From Candidatus Thorarchaeota archaeon SMTZ1-83 (GTDB taxonomy: Archaea > Asgardarchaeota > Thorarchaeia > Thorarchaeales > Thorarchaeaceae), in contig LRSK01000185.1 of NCBI GenBank assembly GCA_001563325.1, forward strand, positions 1 to 15,716: a stretch of DNA of 15,716 nt, given 5' to 3'. The notes beneath the pieces are model-generated. The model was not told the origin of the DNA. It searched no databases and worked only from the letters and a program-made list of their open reading frames with translations. The position numbers and the translations under genes are program-made. How positions within the stretch are numbered: position 1 is the stretch's first letter; every line of letters begins with the position of its first letter. Below, one piece after another: positions 1 to 6,775 of this stretch.

Positions 1-108
1 TCCTTCATGCACAACATAGGAGTGGGCCCTATGGCCCTTCCATTCTTCGGAAGCCTTTTTACACTCAATGGCGTTGCATATCACACTCATCCATATTGGA
101 GGCTATAG
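1..108 (+). CDS. C-terminal end of an unidentified gene (partial)
   Basis: Frame 1 is open from the first base of the window to a TAG at 106-108, giving 35 residues rich in Phe, Leu, Gly and Pro that end in HTHPYWRL. The stop lies 3 bases before the ATG of the next gene, and the Shine-Dalgarno of that gene sits inside these last codons. Such tight packing is normal for an operon and is the main reason to call this coding. The hydrophobic composition suggests the end of a membrane protein, but no family is recognisable. A second frame is also open through the same stretch, so the reading is only moderately sure. Confidence 0.45.
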   Translation, partial: SFMHNIGVGPMALPFFGSLFTLNGVAYHTHPYWRL

Positions 109-111
109 GAG

Positions 112-336
112 ATGGTGTCAGTCGTAGTCCTAATCAAAGCCGAGGCCGGAACAATCTGGGACGCCTGCAAGCATATCACGGAAATTGACGGCATTACCAG
201 AGCCGATGTCGTAACGGGTCCCTATGATGTCATTGCGTATGCGGAACTACCATCTGTGGAGGACTTGAGACGCCTGATGAAGTCAGTCCACGAAGTGGAA
301 GGCATCAACCGTACCGAAACATGTGTTTCAATCTAA
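112..336 (+). CDS. Stand-alone Lrp/AsnC ligand-binding (RAM) domain protein
   Basis: The 74 residues match a single AsnC_trans_reg/RAM domain: a beta strand (VSVVVLIKA), a helix, a strand ending in the conserved turn VVTGPYDVIAYAEL (about residues 34-47), a second helix, and a last strand ending in ETCVSI. The N-terminal helix-turn-helix of full Lrp regulators (about 150 residues) is absent, so it cannot bind DNA by that route. In the family this domain forms dimers or octamers and binds amino acids or other small effectors. Stand-alone copies are common in archaea and may pair with full-length Lrp proteins. The ATG is preceded by GGAGG at 98-102 with 9 bases of spacing. It probably shares a transcript with the gene ending at 108. 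The effector cannot be told from the sequence. Confidence 0.88.
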   Translation: MVSVVVLIKAEAGTIWDACKHITEIDGITRADVVTGPYDVIAYAELPSVEDLRRLMKSVHEVEGINRTETCVSI

Positions 337-428
337 GTCCACCCAGTTGTACCTCCAACCCACATACGAGAGTGCCTTATTCCACCTCGCGTTAGTTTTG
401 GTGAGTTTAGTTGATATGAGGTCGCTGA

Positions 429-875
429 ATGAACGAGATTATAGAAGCTGAGATCATACAGTCAACCCTAATCCGTGCGACTCCAGAGAAGGTCTATGAT
501 GCATTTGCCACAGGAGCCGGTCTGGACAGCTGGTTCACTTCCGGGTCTGAGGTGGATGCTCGTTCAGGTGGTACAATCAAGTTCAGTTGGAAGGATTGGG
601 GTCCAGACAAATATACACAAGTGTCCAAGGGGCAGGTGCTGGAGGCTGAGAGGGGTAAGCGGTTTGTGTTTCAATGGAGCCCTGACAATCCCGACTATGT
701 CACAACCATCGAGATTGACCTCGAAGCAACAGAGGAGGGTACAGTCTTTCGTCTACGAGAACATGGCTACCGCAATACACCAAGCGGCAGAGCTGCGATG
801 GCTGAATGTGCAGCCGGTTGGGGTGAGGCTGTCACCCTCTTGAAGTTCTATGTAGAGCATGACATCGTATACTGA
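429..875 (+). CDS. SRPBCC / AHSA1-like START-fold protein
   Basis: The 148 residues have the marks of the AHSA1 (activator of Hsp90 ATPase homologue) branch of the SRPBCC/START fold. There is an opening strand followed by IRATPEKVYDAF (about 15-26), the GG turn at 47-48, the strand pair GQVLEAE...RFVFQW (68-83), and the C-terminal signature of HGYRN followed by GW and LLKFYVE (112-143). These proteins form a deep hydrophobic pocket. Known relatives bind lipids or polyketides, act in stress responses, or have no assigned ligand. Length is normal and there is no signal peptide, so it is cytoplasmic. The ATG is chosen because GAGGT sits 6 bases before it. The gene is separated from both neighbours by 90-215 bases and may be transcribed alone. 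The ligand is unknown. Confidence 0.88.
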   Translation: MNEIIEAEIIQSTLIRATPEKVYDAFATGAGLDSWFTSGSEVDARSGGTIKFSWKDWGPDKYTQVSKGQVLEAERGKRFVFQWSPDNPDYVTTIEIDLEATEEGTVFRLREHGYRNTPSGRAAMAECAAGWGEAVTLLKFYVEHDIVY

Positions 876-1090
876 TTCTACTTAGTCGCTAGAGCAGACC
901 TAGTCTGAGCTTCCGTATGATGAGGACGCCCAGAGCTGTCTATGGGCCGTAACTCAAGAAATGCAAGGACTCGATTAGAGCCTACCGGGATCACTAGCCT
1001 ATCTGTCCGTATGAAATCAGCTCATATGCATTAGACACCTTGATTCTTCTCGAAACCTGACCAAAACGCACCTTCTATTCTGGTGGAAGC

Positions 1091-1675
1091 ATGACTGATA
1101 ATGGAAGACTTCGCGAAGAGGCCGAGCAAATAGTCGAGGCACTTGATATCCTAGATCTTCTGAATGCCTATGGTCATGCCCGCATAGTTGGCAGCGTTGC
1201 GCTGGATCTGATCGTCAAGAGGGATATCGACATTCATACGCTAGTCCTGCTCAACGATTTACTTGAGGTAGCACAGCATCTTCTTCGTGTGCTGCTACGT
1301 ACGGACGGTATTAGAGAGGTAAGAGTGACAGACTTCCGAGAGAGAGACTCGATGAAGCTGACTGTCGACGAGTATCAGGGGGTTTCGGGTAAATGGACCA
1401 TCGACTTCTGGCTTACAACGAATGTAAGCACTACAGGGTTCGAGGTGGTAGAAGCATTGGAAGGAAACCTAGATGAAGAACAACGAGAAGCGATTCTCAA
1501 CATCAAAAGACACTACCACATTCGTGGTCTTCTTCAGAATGGCATCAGCAATCTAATCTACCGCGCAGTGGCAGAGGACGACGTAAGGGACCTCAATCAT
1601 TTTGAACAGTGGCTATCTAAGACTCGAATAAAGAGAATGGATATGGACAGCAGGGTATGGTCTCGTGACCGCTGA
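1091..1675 (+). CDS. Nucleotidyltransferase-fold protein
   Basis: The 194 residues carry the core of the polymerase-beta-like nucleotidyltransferase superfamily: a GS pair (residues 34-35, in ARIVGSVALDLIV), an acidic pair eleven residues further on (D46 and D48 in RDIDIH), and a third acidic residue in a later strand (D105 in WTIDFWL). Together these would form the two-metal site. The GS-to-DxD spacing is close to that of MNT-type and aminoglycoside-type transferases. The C-terminal helical part (from about 125) is unassigned. No partner toxin or HEPN gene is next to it, which argues against a classic MNT/HEPN toxin-antitoxin pair. The start has a weak GGTGG 4 bases before the ATG. The substrate is unknown; it could modify a small molecule, a protein or RNA. 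Confidence 0.7.
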   Translation: MTDNGRLREEAEQIVEALDILDLLNAYGHARIVGSVALDLIVKRDIDIHTLVLLNDLLEVAQHLLRVLLRTDGIREVRVTDFRERDSMKLTVDEYQGVSGKWTIDFWLTTNVSTTGFEVVEALEGNLDEEQREAILNIKRHYHIRGLLQNGISNLIYRAVAEDDVRDLNHFEQWLSKTRIKRMDMDSRVWSRDR

Positions 1676-1714
1676 ACCCTGCATTCCAGAAAGGTCGAGT
1701 GAGGAGTCTAATAA

Positions 1715-1726
1715 CCTTAAAATAGG
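1715..1726 (+). promoter_or_regulatory. TATA-box promoter of the iron-sulfur operon
   Basis: CCTTAAAATAGG contains an archaeal TATA-like core (TTAAAATA, 1717-1724). Counting about 27 bases downstream puts transcription start near 1748. That leaves a short leader before the ATG at 1774 with AGGGA in it. It also means the earlier in-frame GTG at 1741 would fall before the transcript begins. Confidence 0.45.
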
Positions 1727-1773
1727 CTGCAGCCAGTCGCGTGATTCTAGCGAACGGACAGCAGGGACATCTC

Positions 1774-2643
1774 ATGTGCAAATGGTGTTTCAAACACGGT
1801 GACGGCGGCAAGTGGTACAATAATGCTAGGCTCTACTCAGACGAGCTGGCTGACGAGTACAATGCCCGCGAGTACTTGGAAGAACAATGGAAGCATATGG
1901 AAACCCTCTTCATTCGCAAGATACTTGGGTTCAACTCTATTGGCCTAGGATACAAGATGCAGATGCCCATTATTGGCCGCATTATCAGATGGAAGGTTGA
2001 GAATCAGATCCACAGCGAAAGCCCTAGGCGTAATCCTGTTCGTGCTGATGGTCATTTCGGACAGGTGATTCCCCTAGAGGATGCCCAGCACATAATGGGC
2101 AATCTTGCGGCAGAGCCAATAATCAAGAACTACTGTGTATGTCGATGGATGCAGAGAGGAGTAAAGGACGCTGTCTGTATCAACTTTGGGCAGCTATCAG
2201 GTGTGATTGAGAAGCACGTTCGATACATTCCTGACAACGTGAAGTACAAGCTAGACCGAGAGGAAGCCATCGCTGCACTTGAGGAACAGAACAAGAGAGG
2301 ATACGTCGCAACAGTGTGGTTCCAACCAGTACCCTACATCAGTGCAATCTGCTCTTGTGAAACGCCTGAGTGTGGCGGCTTGCGACTGAGAAACGACTTC
2401 AACCTTGAAACAGTCTACAAGGCAGAGTATGTGATAGACGTGAGCAGAGACAACTGTCAGGGCTGCAAAGCGTGCATTAGGATGTGTCAGTTTAATGCGC
2501 TACGGTATCTGCCATCTATACAGAAGGTCGTTGTGGACTTGGACAAGTGCTTTGGTTGTGGCGTGTGTCGTCATGCATGCAAACATGACGCACTTCAGCT
2601 TGTGCCGAAGGAGTCTGTTCCCGGCATGGCAGGTAGGTTCTAG
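1774..2643 (+). CDS. Cysteine-rich 2x[4Fe-4S] iron-sulfur protein
   Basis: The protein has 289 residues from the ATG chosen here. The C-terminal 65 residues are a two-cluster ferredoxin domain: cysteines 228, 231, 234, 238 (CQGCKACIRMC) and 259, 262, 265, 269 (CFGCGVCRHAC). The part before it is not plain ferredoxin. It has an N-terminal CKWC (C2, C5), a CVCR pair (C121, C123) with a further Cys at 135, and a CSCETPEC group (C193, C195, C200), so a third metal or cluster site is likely. There are no membrane segments or signal peptide. The ATG at 1774 is preferred over a GTG at 1741 because AGGGA precedes it and the predicted TATA box fits it. It is followed 15 bases later by a second ferredoxin gene, so the two products probably work as one electron-transfer unit. 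The redox partner is not in the window. Confidence 0.82.
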   Translation: MCKWCFKHGDGGKWYNNARLYSDELADEYNAREYLEEQWKHMETLFIRKILGFNSIGLGYKMQMPIIGRIIRWKVENQIHSESPRRNPVRADGHFGQVIPLEDAQHIMGNLAAEPIIKNYCVCRWMQRGVKDAVCINFGQLSGVIEKHVRYIPDNVKYKLDREEAIAALEEQNKRGYVATVWFQPVPYISAICSCETPECGGLRLRNDFNLETVYKAEYVIDVSRDNCQGCKACIRMCQFNALRYLPSIQKVVVDLDKCFGCGVCRHACKHDALQLVPKESVPGMAGRF

Positions 2644-2658
2644 ACCAGGTGGTGTCAG

Positions 2659-2946
2659 ATGAGAAAGACAAGCATTACATTCGATTATTCCAAGTGTCAT
2701 TCTGGGGCAAGTACGGACCCTCGGGATTGCAGGCAGTGTCTATATGTCTGTGACCCTGCAGTTCTTCTCATGCATCCAACGCTCAATGACAATCATCCTG
2801 ATCCTCACAATCCAGAGATTTGGAGAATCGATGCAATCTGGCTCTCAAAGTGCACGGGGTGCATGAAATGTGTGGAAGTCTGTCCGGAAAAGGCGATAAC
2901 TGTAGTACCTGGGAAAACACTCCACGAGATAAGGACTGGCTACTGA
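2659..2946 (+). CDS. Small 2x[4Fe-4S] ferredoxin-like protein
   Basis: The 95 residues contain eight cysteines in two groups: C13, C24, C27, C31 and C65, C68, C71, C75. The second group, CTGCMKCVEVCP, is a textbook [4Fe-4S] site. The first is unusual because ten residues, not two, separate its first and second cysteines (C-x10-C-x2-C-x3-C). That suggests a modified or differently folded cluster. About 33 residues between the groups form an insertion rich in Asn, Asp and Pro. The gene starts 15 bases after the previous stop with AGGTGGTG in the gap, so it is co-transcribed and well translated. Together with its neighbour it would pass electrons to an unidentified oxidoreductase. The ferredoxin call is firm, the partner unknown. 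Confidence 0.82.
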   Translation: MRKTSITFDYSKCHSGASTDPRDCRQCLYVCDPAVLLMHPTLNDNHPDPHNPEIWRIDAIWLSKCTGCMKCVEVCPEKAITVVPGKTLHEIRTGY

Positions 2947-3059
2947 CAGAGGGCCGCTATCGACCTCAATTGAAGTATGTGTGTGTTTCTATCAATGCAC
3001 AATTCTGCATCTCTTATAGAGTTCGAACCTTCTTCTAAAGCGACTATTCTGAAGCAATT

Positions 3060-4745
3060 TCAGAACGCGATTGGAAGCATTGATGCCATGACCCAACTGA
3101 AGAGCACGGCACTCACTATGGCGCCGAGCCAGTATCGACCAGTCAGATGATGTCCCCACACAAGTACTATCGTCGAAATCACAAACCAGGGAGCAAAGGC
3201 ATAGAAGAACAGAAATGAGAAACCCAGCATTCCTGGAACGAGCGCGAGCCCCGTAATCATTCCAAAACCATAGTGCATTAGTAATAGAATGAAGTACGGA
3301 CTGCATTTTATGAGAATCGCCTTCAGAGTCCAGTCGATTTGAGTTCTTGCCCATGTTTCTTTGACTTCGGTTCGCATTGCACCTATCAACCATCCACTCT
3401 CTACATAGAAATAGACTAGGAAGGGGATGAAGTAGACGGGAACCATCAATGCACGTGATGCAGTCAAGTCATTGAATCCAGGAAGGAAGCAGCGGAAATC
3501 GAGAGCTAATCCTAGATCAACAACGAGAGTCCAAACATATACCCAGACTGTGATGAGCAGAGCCAGTAGAGTAGCCCACATCACATGTTTGGGAGTGTCG
3601 CTGGCTACAGCTCTGACTTCAGAAACCATCTGCGGTCGCTTTCGTCTTATCAGCTTCAGAATCAAGAAAGACAACAGACCACTCCCTAGAAACCATAGGG
3701 CTATGGAGAGTCCGTACGTCTGTGGGAAGGGCAGAAACAGACCTACTGCGAGCAAAGGATAGAATGTCCCAAGCCCGATTGCTGCGTATAGAATGCCCAA
3801 ACTGAGGAATGATCGATTGCCAATCACCTGATCAGTTGAGTACGCATCCCTTAGCTTTCGAAACGGCGAGAACCCGAGCAGAATCACCAGTAGAGGGAAC
3901 TGAGTAAGGACTAATCCCAATAGGCCAATGAACCCACCAGCAAGCCAGAGAGGGTATATCTGCTCCCCAGACGGAATCCAGTACGAGTCCTCTACACCAT
4001 CCTTGAGGCTCTCCTTCATCCATTCAACACTCTCTGCCACTATTACTGGGTCTACTGTTTCGAACAGATGGTTCGTTCTTGGAAGGATTACTCTACGCGC
4101 CGAATTATCACTGAAACTTCCGTAAGTGACTCCCGCCTCGACTCCTGTGATTCCAAAGAAGTCCTCTAACACAGTCAGATTCTGAGTGTACGGGGAGAGG
4201 GCGTCGAATTCTCCTACGGCCAACAATGTGCTTGGGATGTAGGGCATCTCAGTACGATTAGTCCAACTTCCTACTAGCACAAGTGCATCCACATTGACAG
4301 ACGACTCCTCAATGGCACTCCAAGATATCCCCCCTCCCATGCTGTGCCCAATGAGGCCTATGGCGGTACTATCAACGTAGTCAAGACCTGCAAGATATTC
4401 TAAGGCTGCAGCACCGCTTCCTGAGCCTGGTTCTGAGTTGCCGTGTGAGTTAGCATCTATCGTCAATACCACAAAGCCTCGTCTTGATAGCTCAATCCCA
4501 AAGGCCATGAGCCATTCCTTGCACTGTATGACACCATGTATTACTACTACACCCGGCAGCGTGTTCGTGTCTGTGGCGTAACTTGGTCGTTGTAAGGTGC
4601 TATGAATCCATGAGTCATCTGCAGCCTGAAAGTCAACCTCTGTCACGATAACAGTTCCAAATCCACTCTGAACGCTGAATGCCAGAGCGATTCCAGATAC
4701 CGTCAAGAGTATACTCAGCAGAAGTACTACGTATCTCGGCCTCAT
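3060..4745 (-). CDS. Membrane-anchored alpha/beta hydrolase with C-terminal multi-helix membrane domain
   Basis: The protein has 561 residues. An N-terminal hydrophobic segment (about 4-23) acts as signal anchor and the hydrolase domain follows (about 35-255). The oxyanion region is VVIHGV and the nucleophile elbow GHSMGG has Ser135. The likely acid is Asp181 (VGEFDALSPY) and the likely base His226 (RTNHLFE). From about residue 265 to the end there are eight to nine strongly hydrophobic helices, so half the protein is membrane-embedded. The topology would place the hydrolase outside the cell. The substrate is unknown; an ester, lipid or peptide are all possible. An in-frame TTG at 4766 would add 7 residues, but the ATG at 4745 is preferred because AGGTG stands 8 bases before it. 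The gene converges with the ferredoxin operon and diverges from a methyltransferase. Confidence 0.85.
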   Translation of the reverse strand: MRPRYVVLLLSILLTVSGIALAFSVQSGFGTVIVTEVDFQAADDSWIHSTLQRPSYATDTNTLPGVVVIHGVIQCKEWLMAFGIELSRRGFVVLTIDANSHGNSEPGSGSGAAALEYLAGLDYVDSTAIGLIGHSMGGGISWSAIEESSVNVDALVLVGSWTNRTEMPYIPSTLLAVGEFDALSPYTQNLTVLEDFFGITGVEAGVTYGSFSDNSARRVILPRTNHLFETVDPVIVAESVEWMKESLKDGVEDSYWIPSGEQIYPLWLAGGFIGLLGLVLTQFPLLVILLGFSPFRKLRDAYSTDQVIGNRSFLSLGILYAAIGLGTFYPLLAVGLFLPFPQTYGLSIALWFLGSGLLSFLILKLIRRKRPQMVSEVRAVASDTPKHVMWATLLALLITVWVYVWTLVVDLGLALDFRCFLPGFNDLTASRALMVPVYFIPFLVYFYVESGWLIGAMRTEVKETWARTQIDWTLKAILIKCSPYFILLLMHYGFGMITGLALVPGMLGFSFLFFYAFAPWFVISTIVLVWGHHLTGRYWLGAIVSAVLFSWVMASMLPIAF

Positions 4746-4770
4746 TCTGTACGCACCTTTCTTCAAGGAC

Positions 4771-4808
4771 CGGACGAGAATCTCTCTGCCCTCCTTTTAT
4801 TTCGTCCG
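4771..4808 (-). promoter_or_regulatory. TATA box flanked by a 7-bp inverted repeat
   Basis: On the minus strand AAATAAAAGG (4793-4802) is a good TATA-like element about 50 bases before the hydrolase ATG. It implies a leader of about 25 bases containing the AGGTG Shine-Dalgarno. The element is bracketed by CGGACGA (4771-4777) and TCGTCCG (4802-4808), which are perfect inverted copies. They could be an operator where a bound repressor would block TATA-binding protein. The promoter is moderately supported; the operator role is inference. Confidence 0.4.
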
Positions 4809-4861
4809 AATCATGGTGAGCACAATGCATATCATAGTCTGTTTCATCACAAATATCACTG

Positions 4862-5491
4862 ATGCCAGACTGGGACGACATCTTTGCAGAGCAGGGAAGG
4901 GTCTTCACGGAACCCCACTCTTATTTCGATAGAGTTTTGGGAGTCTTCCGTGACCGCCATGTGAAGAGAGTTTTGGACCTGGGTTGCGGAACGGGTCGCC
5001 ATCTCATCCATCTGTCTAAGCTGGGATTCGAAGTCTACGGCTTTGACGTGTCGCCCATGGCCCTATCATTGGCTCGCGAGTGGTTGACCGAGGAAGGTCT
5101 GGCGGCAGAAATCAGAGAACATAGAATGGAAGACCCATTCCCGTACGCGGACGACTTCTTTGATGCAGTGATTTCAACTCAAGTGATTCATCACAACCTT
5201 ATCGCTGACATCATGATTACCGTGAACGAGATTGAAAGAGTCCTGAGAAGCATGGGTGTGATATTCGTAACATTCCCGATCTACTCCTATGTTCCATCTG
5301 AAGGTGACAGGGACTGGAGGCTTGAACAGATAGAACCAGGTACCTACATCCCTCGAAACGGACCTGAGGCTGGGATTCCTCATCACTACTTCACCCTGGA
5401 AGAGGTTGATTCTGTCTTCAGCGGCTTTGAGATCCTAGACATATTCACTGATGAAACAAAGCACAGGTGTGTCTTGGGAATCAAGAAGTGA
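4862..5491 (+). CDS. Class I SAM-dependent methyltransferase
   Basis: The 209 residues show the Rossmann-like methyltransferase core. Motif I is VLDLGCGTGRHL (37-48), the acidic residue ending strand 2 is D62 in VYGFDVSP, the motif after strand 4 is FDAVISTQVIHH (100-111), and ERVLRSMGVIFVTFP follows at 125-139. This is the Methyltransf_11/25 type, usually acting on small molecules, lipids or quinone-like substrates. The acceptor cannot be read from the sequence. No Shine-Dalgarno precedes the ATG. A TATA-like GCATATCAT lies at 4828-4836, about 27-30 bases upstream, so the mRNA may be leaderless. The stop is only 3 bases from the stop of the converging deacetylase gene, so the 3' ends of the two transcripts must overlap. 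Confidence 0.88.
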   Translation: MPDWDDIFAEQGRVFTEPHSYFDRVLGVFRDRHVKRVLDLGCGTGRHLIHLSKLGFEVYGFDVSPMALSLAREWLTEEGLAAEIREHRMEDPFPYADDFFDAVISTQVIHHNLIADIMITVNEIERVLRSMGVIFVTFPIYSYVPSEGDRDWRLEQIEPGTYIPRNGPEAGIPHHYFTLEEVDSVFSGFEILDIFTDETKHRCVLGIKK

Positions 5492-5494
5492 GAT

Positions 5495-6679
5495 TCACTC
5501 AAGCCCGAATGTCGGGAAGATCAGCTCCTTGACTCTCTCGATAGTCTCGTCCACTGCTCTCTTTACCTTCGATTCGTGCTCAGCGTACATCCGGGTGGGA
5601 CGGTCTGTCCAACCTCCGCGTTTCACTTGCAACCCATATTTGTGGCACATCTCAATCCATTTAGCCGGAAGTAGTGGTGGTAGAGCAATGTCTGCGAGGT
5701 CGGCCAGCAGAACGGTCCATACTCTAGCCGCTGCAACAGCATTGTAACCACCTCCTCCAACAATCACTAGTTTCTTGTTCCCGAGATGCACGAGTTGGCG
5801 AACTGTCTTGGACAGACGGTGGTAGGTATCGAGGTTGAGAAGAAGATCCGCCAGAGGGTCATCCATGTGGCCGTCAGCCCCGACATTCCATAGAACAATG
5901 TCTGGCTTGTAGGCCAGCCATATGGGTACAACCAGTTCCTCAAAGGCCTTCCAGTACTCGAAGTCATCAGTGAGTGGAGGCAAGGGAATGTTCACAGAGT
6001 ATCCTTTTCCCTCTCCGATTCCGACCTCCTCAGGCCTTCCTGTTCCAGGGAAGAAACCCATGCTCAGCTCATGAGTGGATATCGTGAGCACCTTCGGATC
6101 GTCGTAGAACGCTTGCTGAGTCGCGTCACCGTGGTGCACATCGGTGTCCAGATAGAGCACCTTCCTACTCGGATATTTCTCCTTGAACTTCTTGATCGCA
6201 ACAACCGTATCGTTGAGGTAACAGAAACCTCCAGCGTTGGAGCTATAGGCGTGATGAAAACCACCGATTATTGACATAGCATCCTCAAACTTGCCATCGG
6301 CAACCCCCATTATCGCATCGGTCGTTGCGCCAACTGGATAGCTCGCATACTTGTCCATCTGATAAAAGACGGGGCACTCATCCGTATCAAGCCCAAATCG
6401 CGAAGCGAACGCCGATCCCATGTTCCCGAACAGCTCTATAGTCTCAATGTAGGAGGGATCATGGTACAATCCAAGCTCATCACGAGTAGCAAGGCGCATT
6501 TGCTGAATGGCTATTCTGTCACTCTTCAGCAGTCCTGACATTACAGGAAGACTCCAAGTGATTTCGAAACGTGGTCTGTTCCAAAAGGGATTTGGCTCCG
6601 TTCGCATAGTATCCAGCTCGTCAATCCCGTCCAGCTTCAGGATTCTCTCGGGACTGAACACAGCTGTCAAGTGAGACAA
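5495..6679 (-). CDS. Histone deacetylase-family protein (AcuC-like)
   Basis: The 394 residues belong to the zinc-dependent arginase/deacetylase fold, matching bacterial and archaeal AcuC-type enzymes and class I HDACs in length. The catalytic parts are intact: the His pair in GGFHHAY (H142, H143), the zinc ligands D180 and H182 in LDTDVHHGD, D274 in GADGHMDDPL, and the transition-state Tyr312 in GGGGYN. It should remove acyl groups from lysines or small amines. Candidate substrates are acetylated enzymes such as acetyl-CoA synthetase, chromatin proteins such as Alba or archaeal histones, or polyamines. The start is a TTG, supported by a strong GGAGGAG (6685-6691 on +) 5 bases upstream. The gene follows the large ATPase gene after 96 bases on the same strand. 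The specific substrate is unknown. Confidence 0.93.
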   Translation of the reverse strand: MSHLTAVFSPERILKLDGIDELDTMRTEPNPFWNRPRFEITWSLPVMSGLLKSDRIAIQQMRLATRDELGLYHDPSYIETIELFGNMGSAFASRFGLDTDECPVFYQMDKYASYPVGATTDAIMGVADGKFEDAMSIIGGFHHAYSSNAGGFCYLNDTVVAIKKFKEKYPSRKVLYLDTDVHHGDATQQAFYDDPKVLTISTHELSMGFFPGTGRPEEVGIGEGKGYSVNIPLPPLTDDFEYWKAFEELVVPIWLAYKPDIVLWNVGADGHMDDPLADLLLNLDTYHRLSKTVRQLVHLGNKKLVIVGGGGYNAVAAARVWTVLLADLADIALPPLLPAKWIEMCHKYGLQVKRGGWTDRPTRMYAEHESKVKRAVDETIERVKELIFPTFGLE

Positions 6680-6684
6680 GTTTT

Positions 6685-6691
6685 CTCCTCC
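6685..6691 (-). promoter_or_regulatory. Shine-Dalgarno deciding a TTG start
   Basis: The minus strand reads GGAGGAG followed by AAAAC and then TTG at 6679. There is no ATG near the expected N-terminus (SHLTAVFSPE), so this site fixes the rare start codon of the deacetylase gene. Confidence 0.7.
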
Positions 6692-6775
6692 GCGGACGAA
6701 CAGAGTGTCAGGACTATTCTTTGAGTTGATATGATTTCTGGTATAGAGCTCTCGATTACAAAGAGCTACTAACGA

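Noticed and set aside
876..1090. Hidden gene or RNA in the 215-base gap before the nucleotidyltransferase-like gene
   Set aside because: No frame of useful length, strong hairpin or TATA box was found. It is treated as ordinary spacer.
1091..1675. MNT/HEPN toxin-antitoxin pair
   Set aside because: The nucleotidyltransferase-like gene has no HEPN-type or other small partner next to it; the next gene is an iron-sulfur protein on its own promoter.
2820..3393. Frames of 72 and 133 codons around the ends of the ferredoxin and hydrolase genes
   Set aside because: They overlap well-supported genes in other frames and show no protein-like pattern.
6745..6767. AGCTCT/AGAGCT inverted repeat as terminator of the large ATPase gene
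   Set aside because: The stem is only 6 bp with a 9-base loop and no T tract follows, so it is too weak to annotate.
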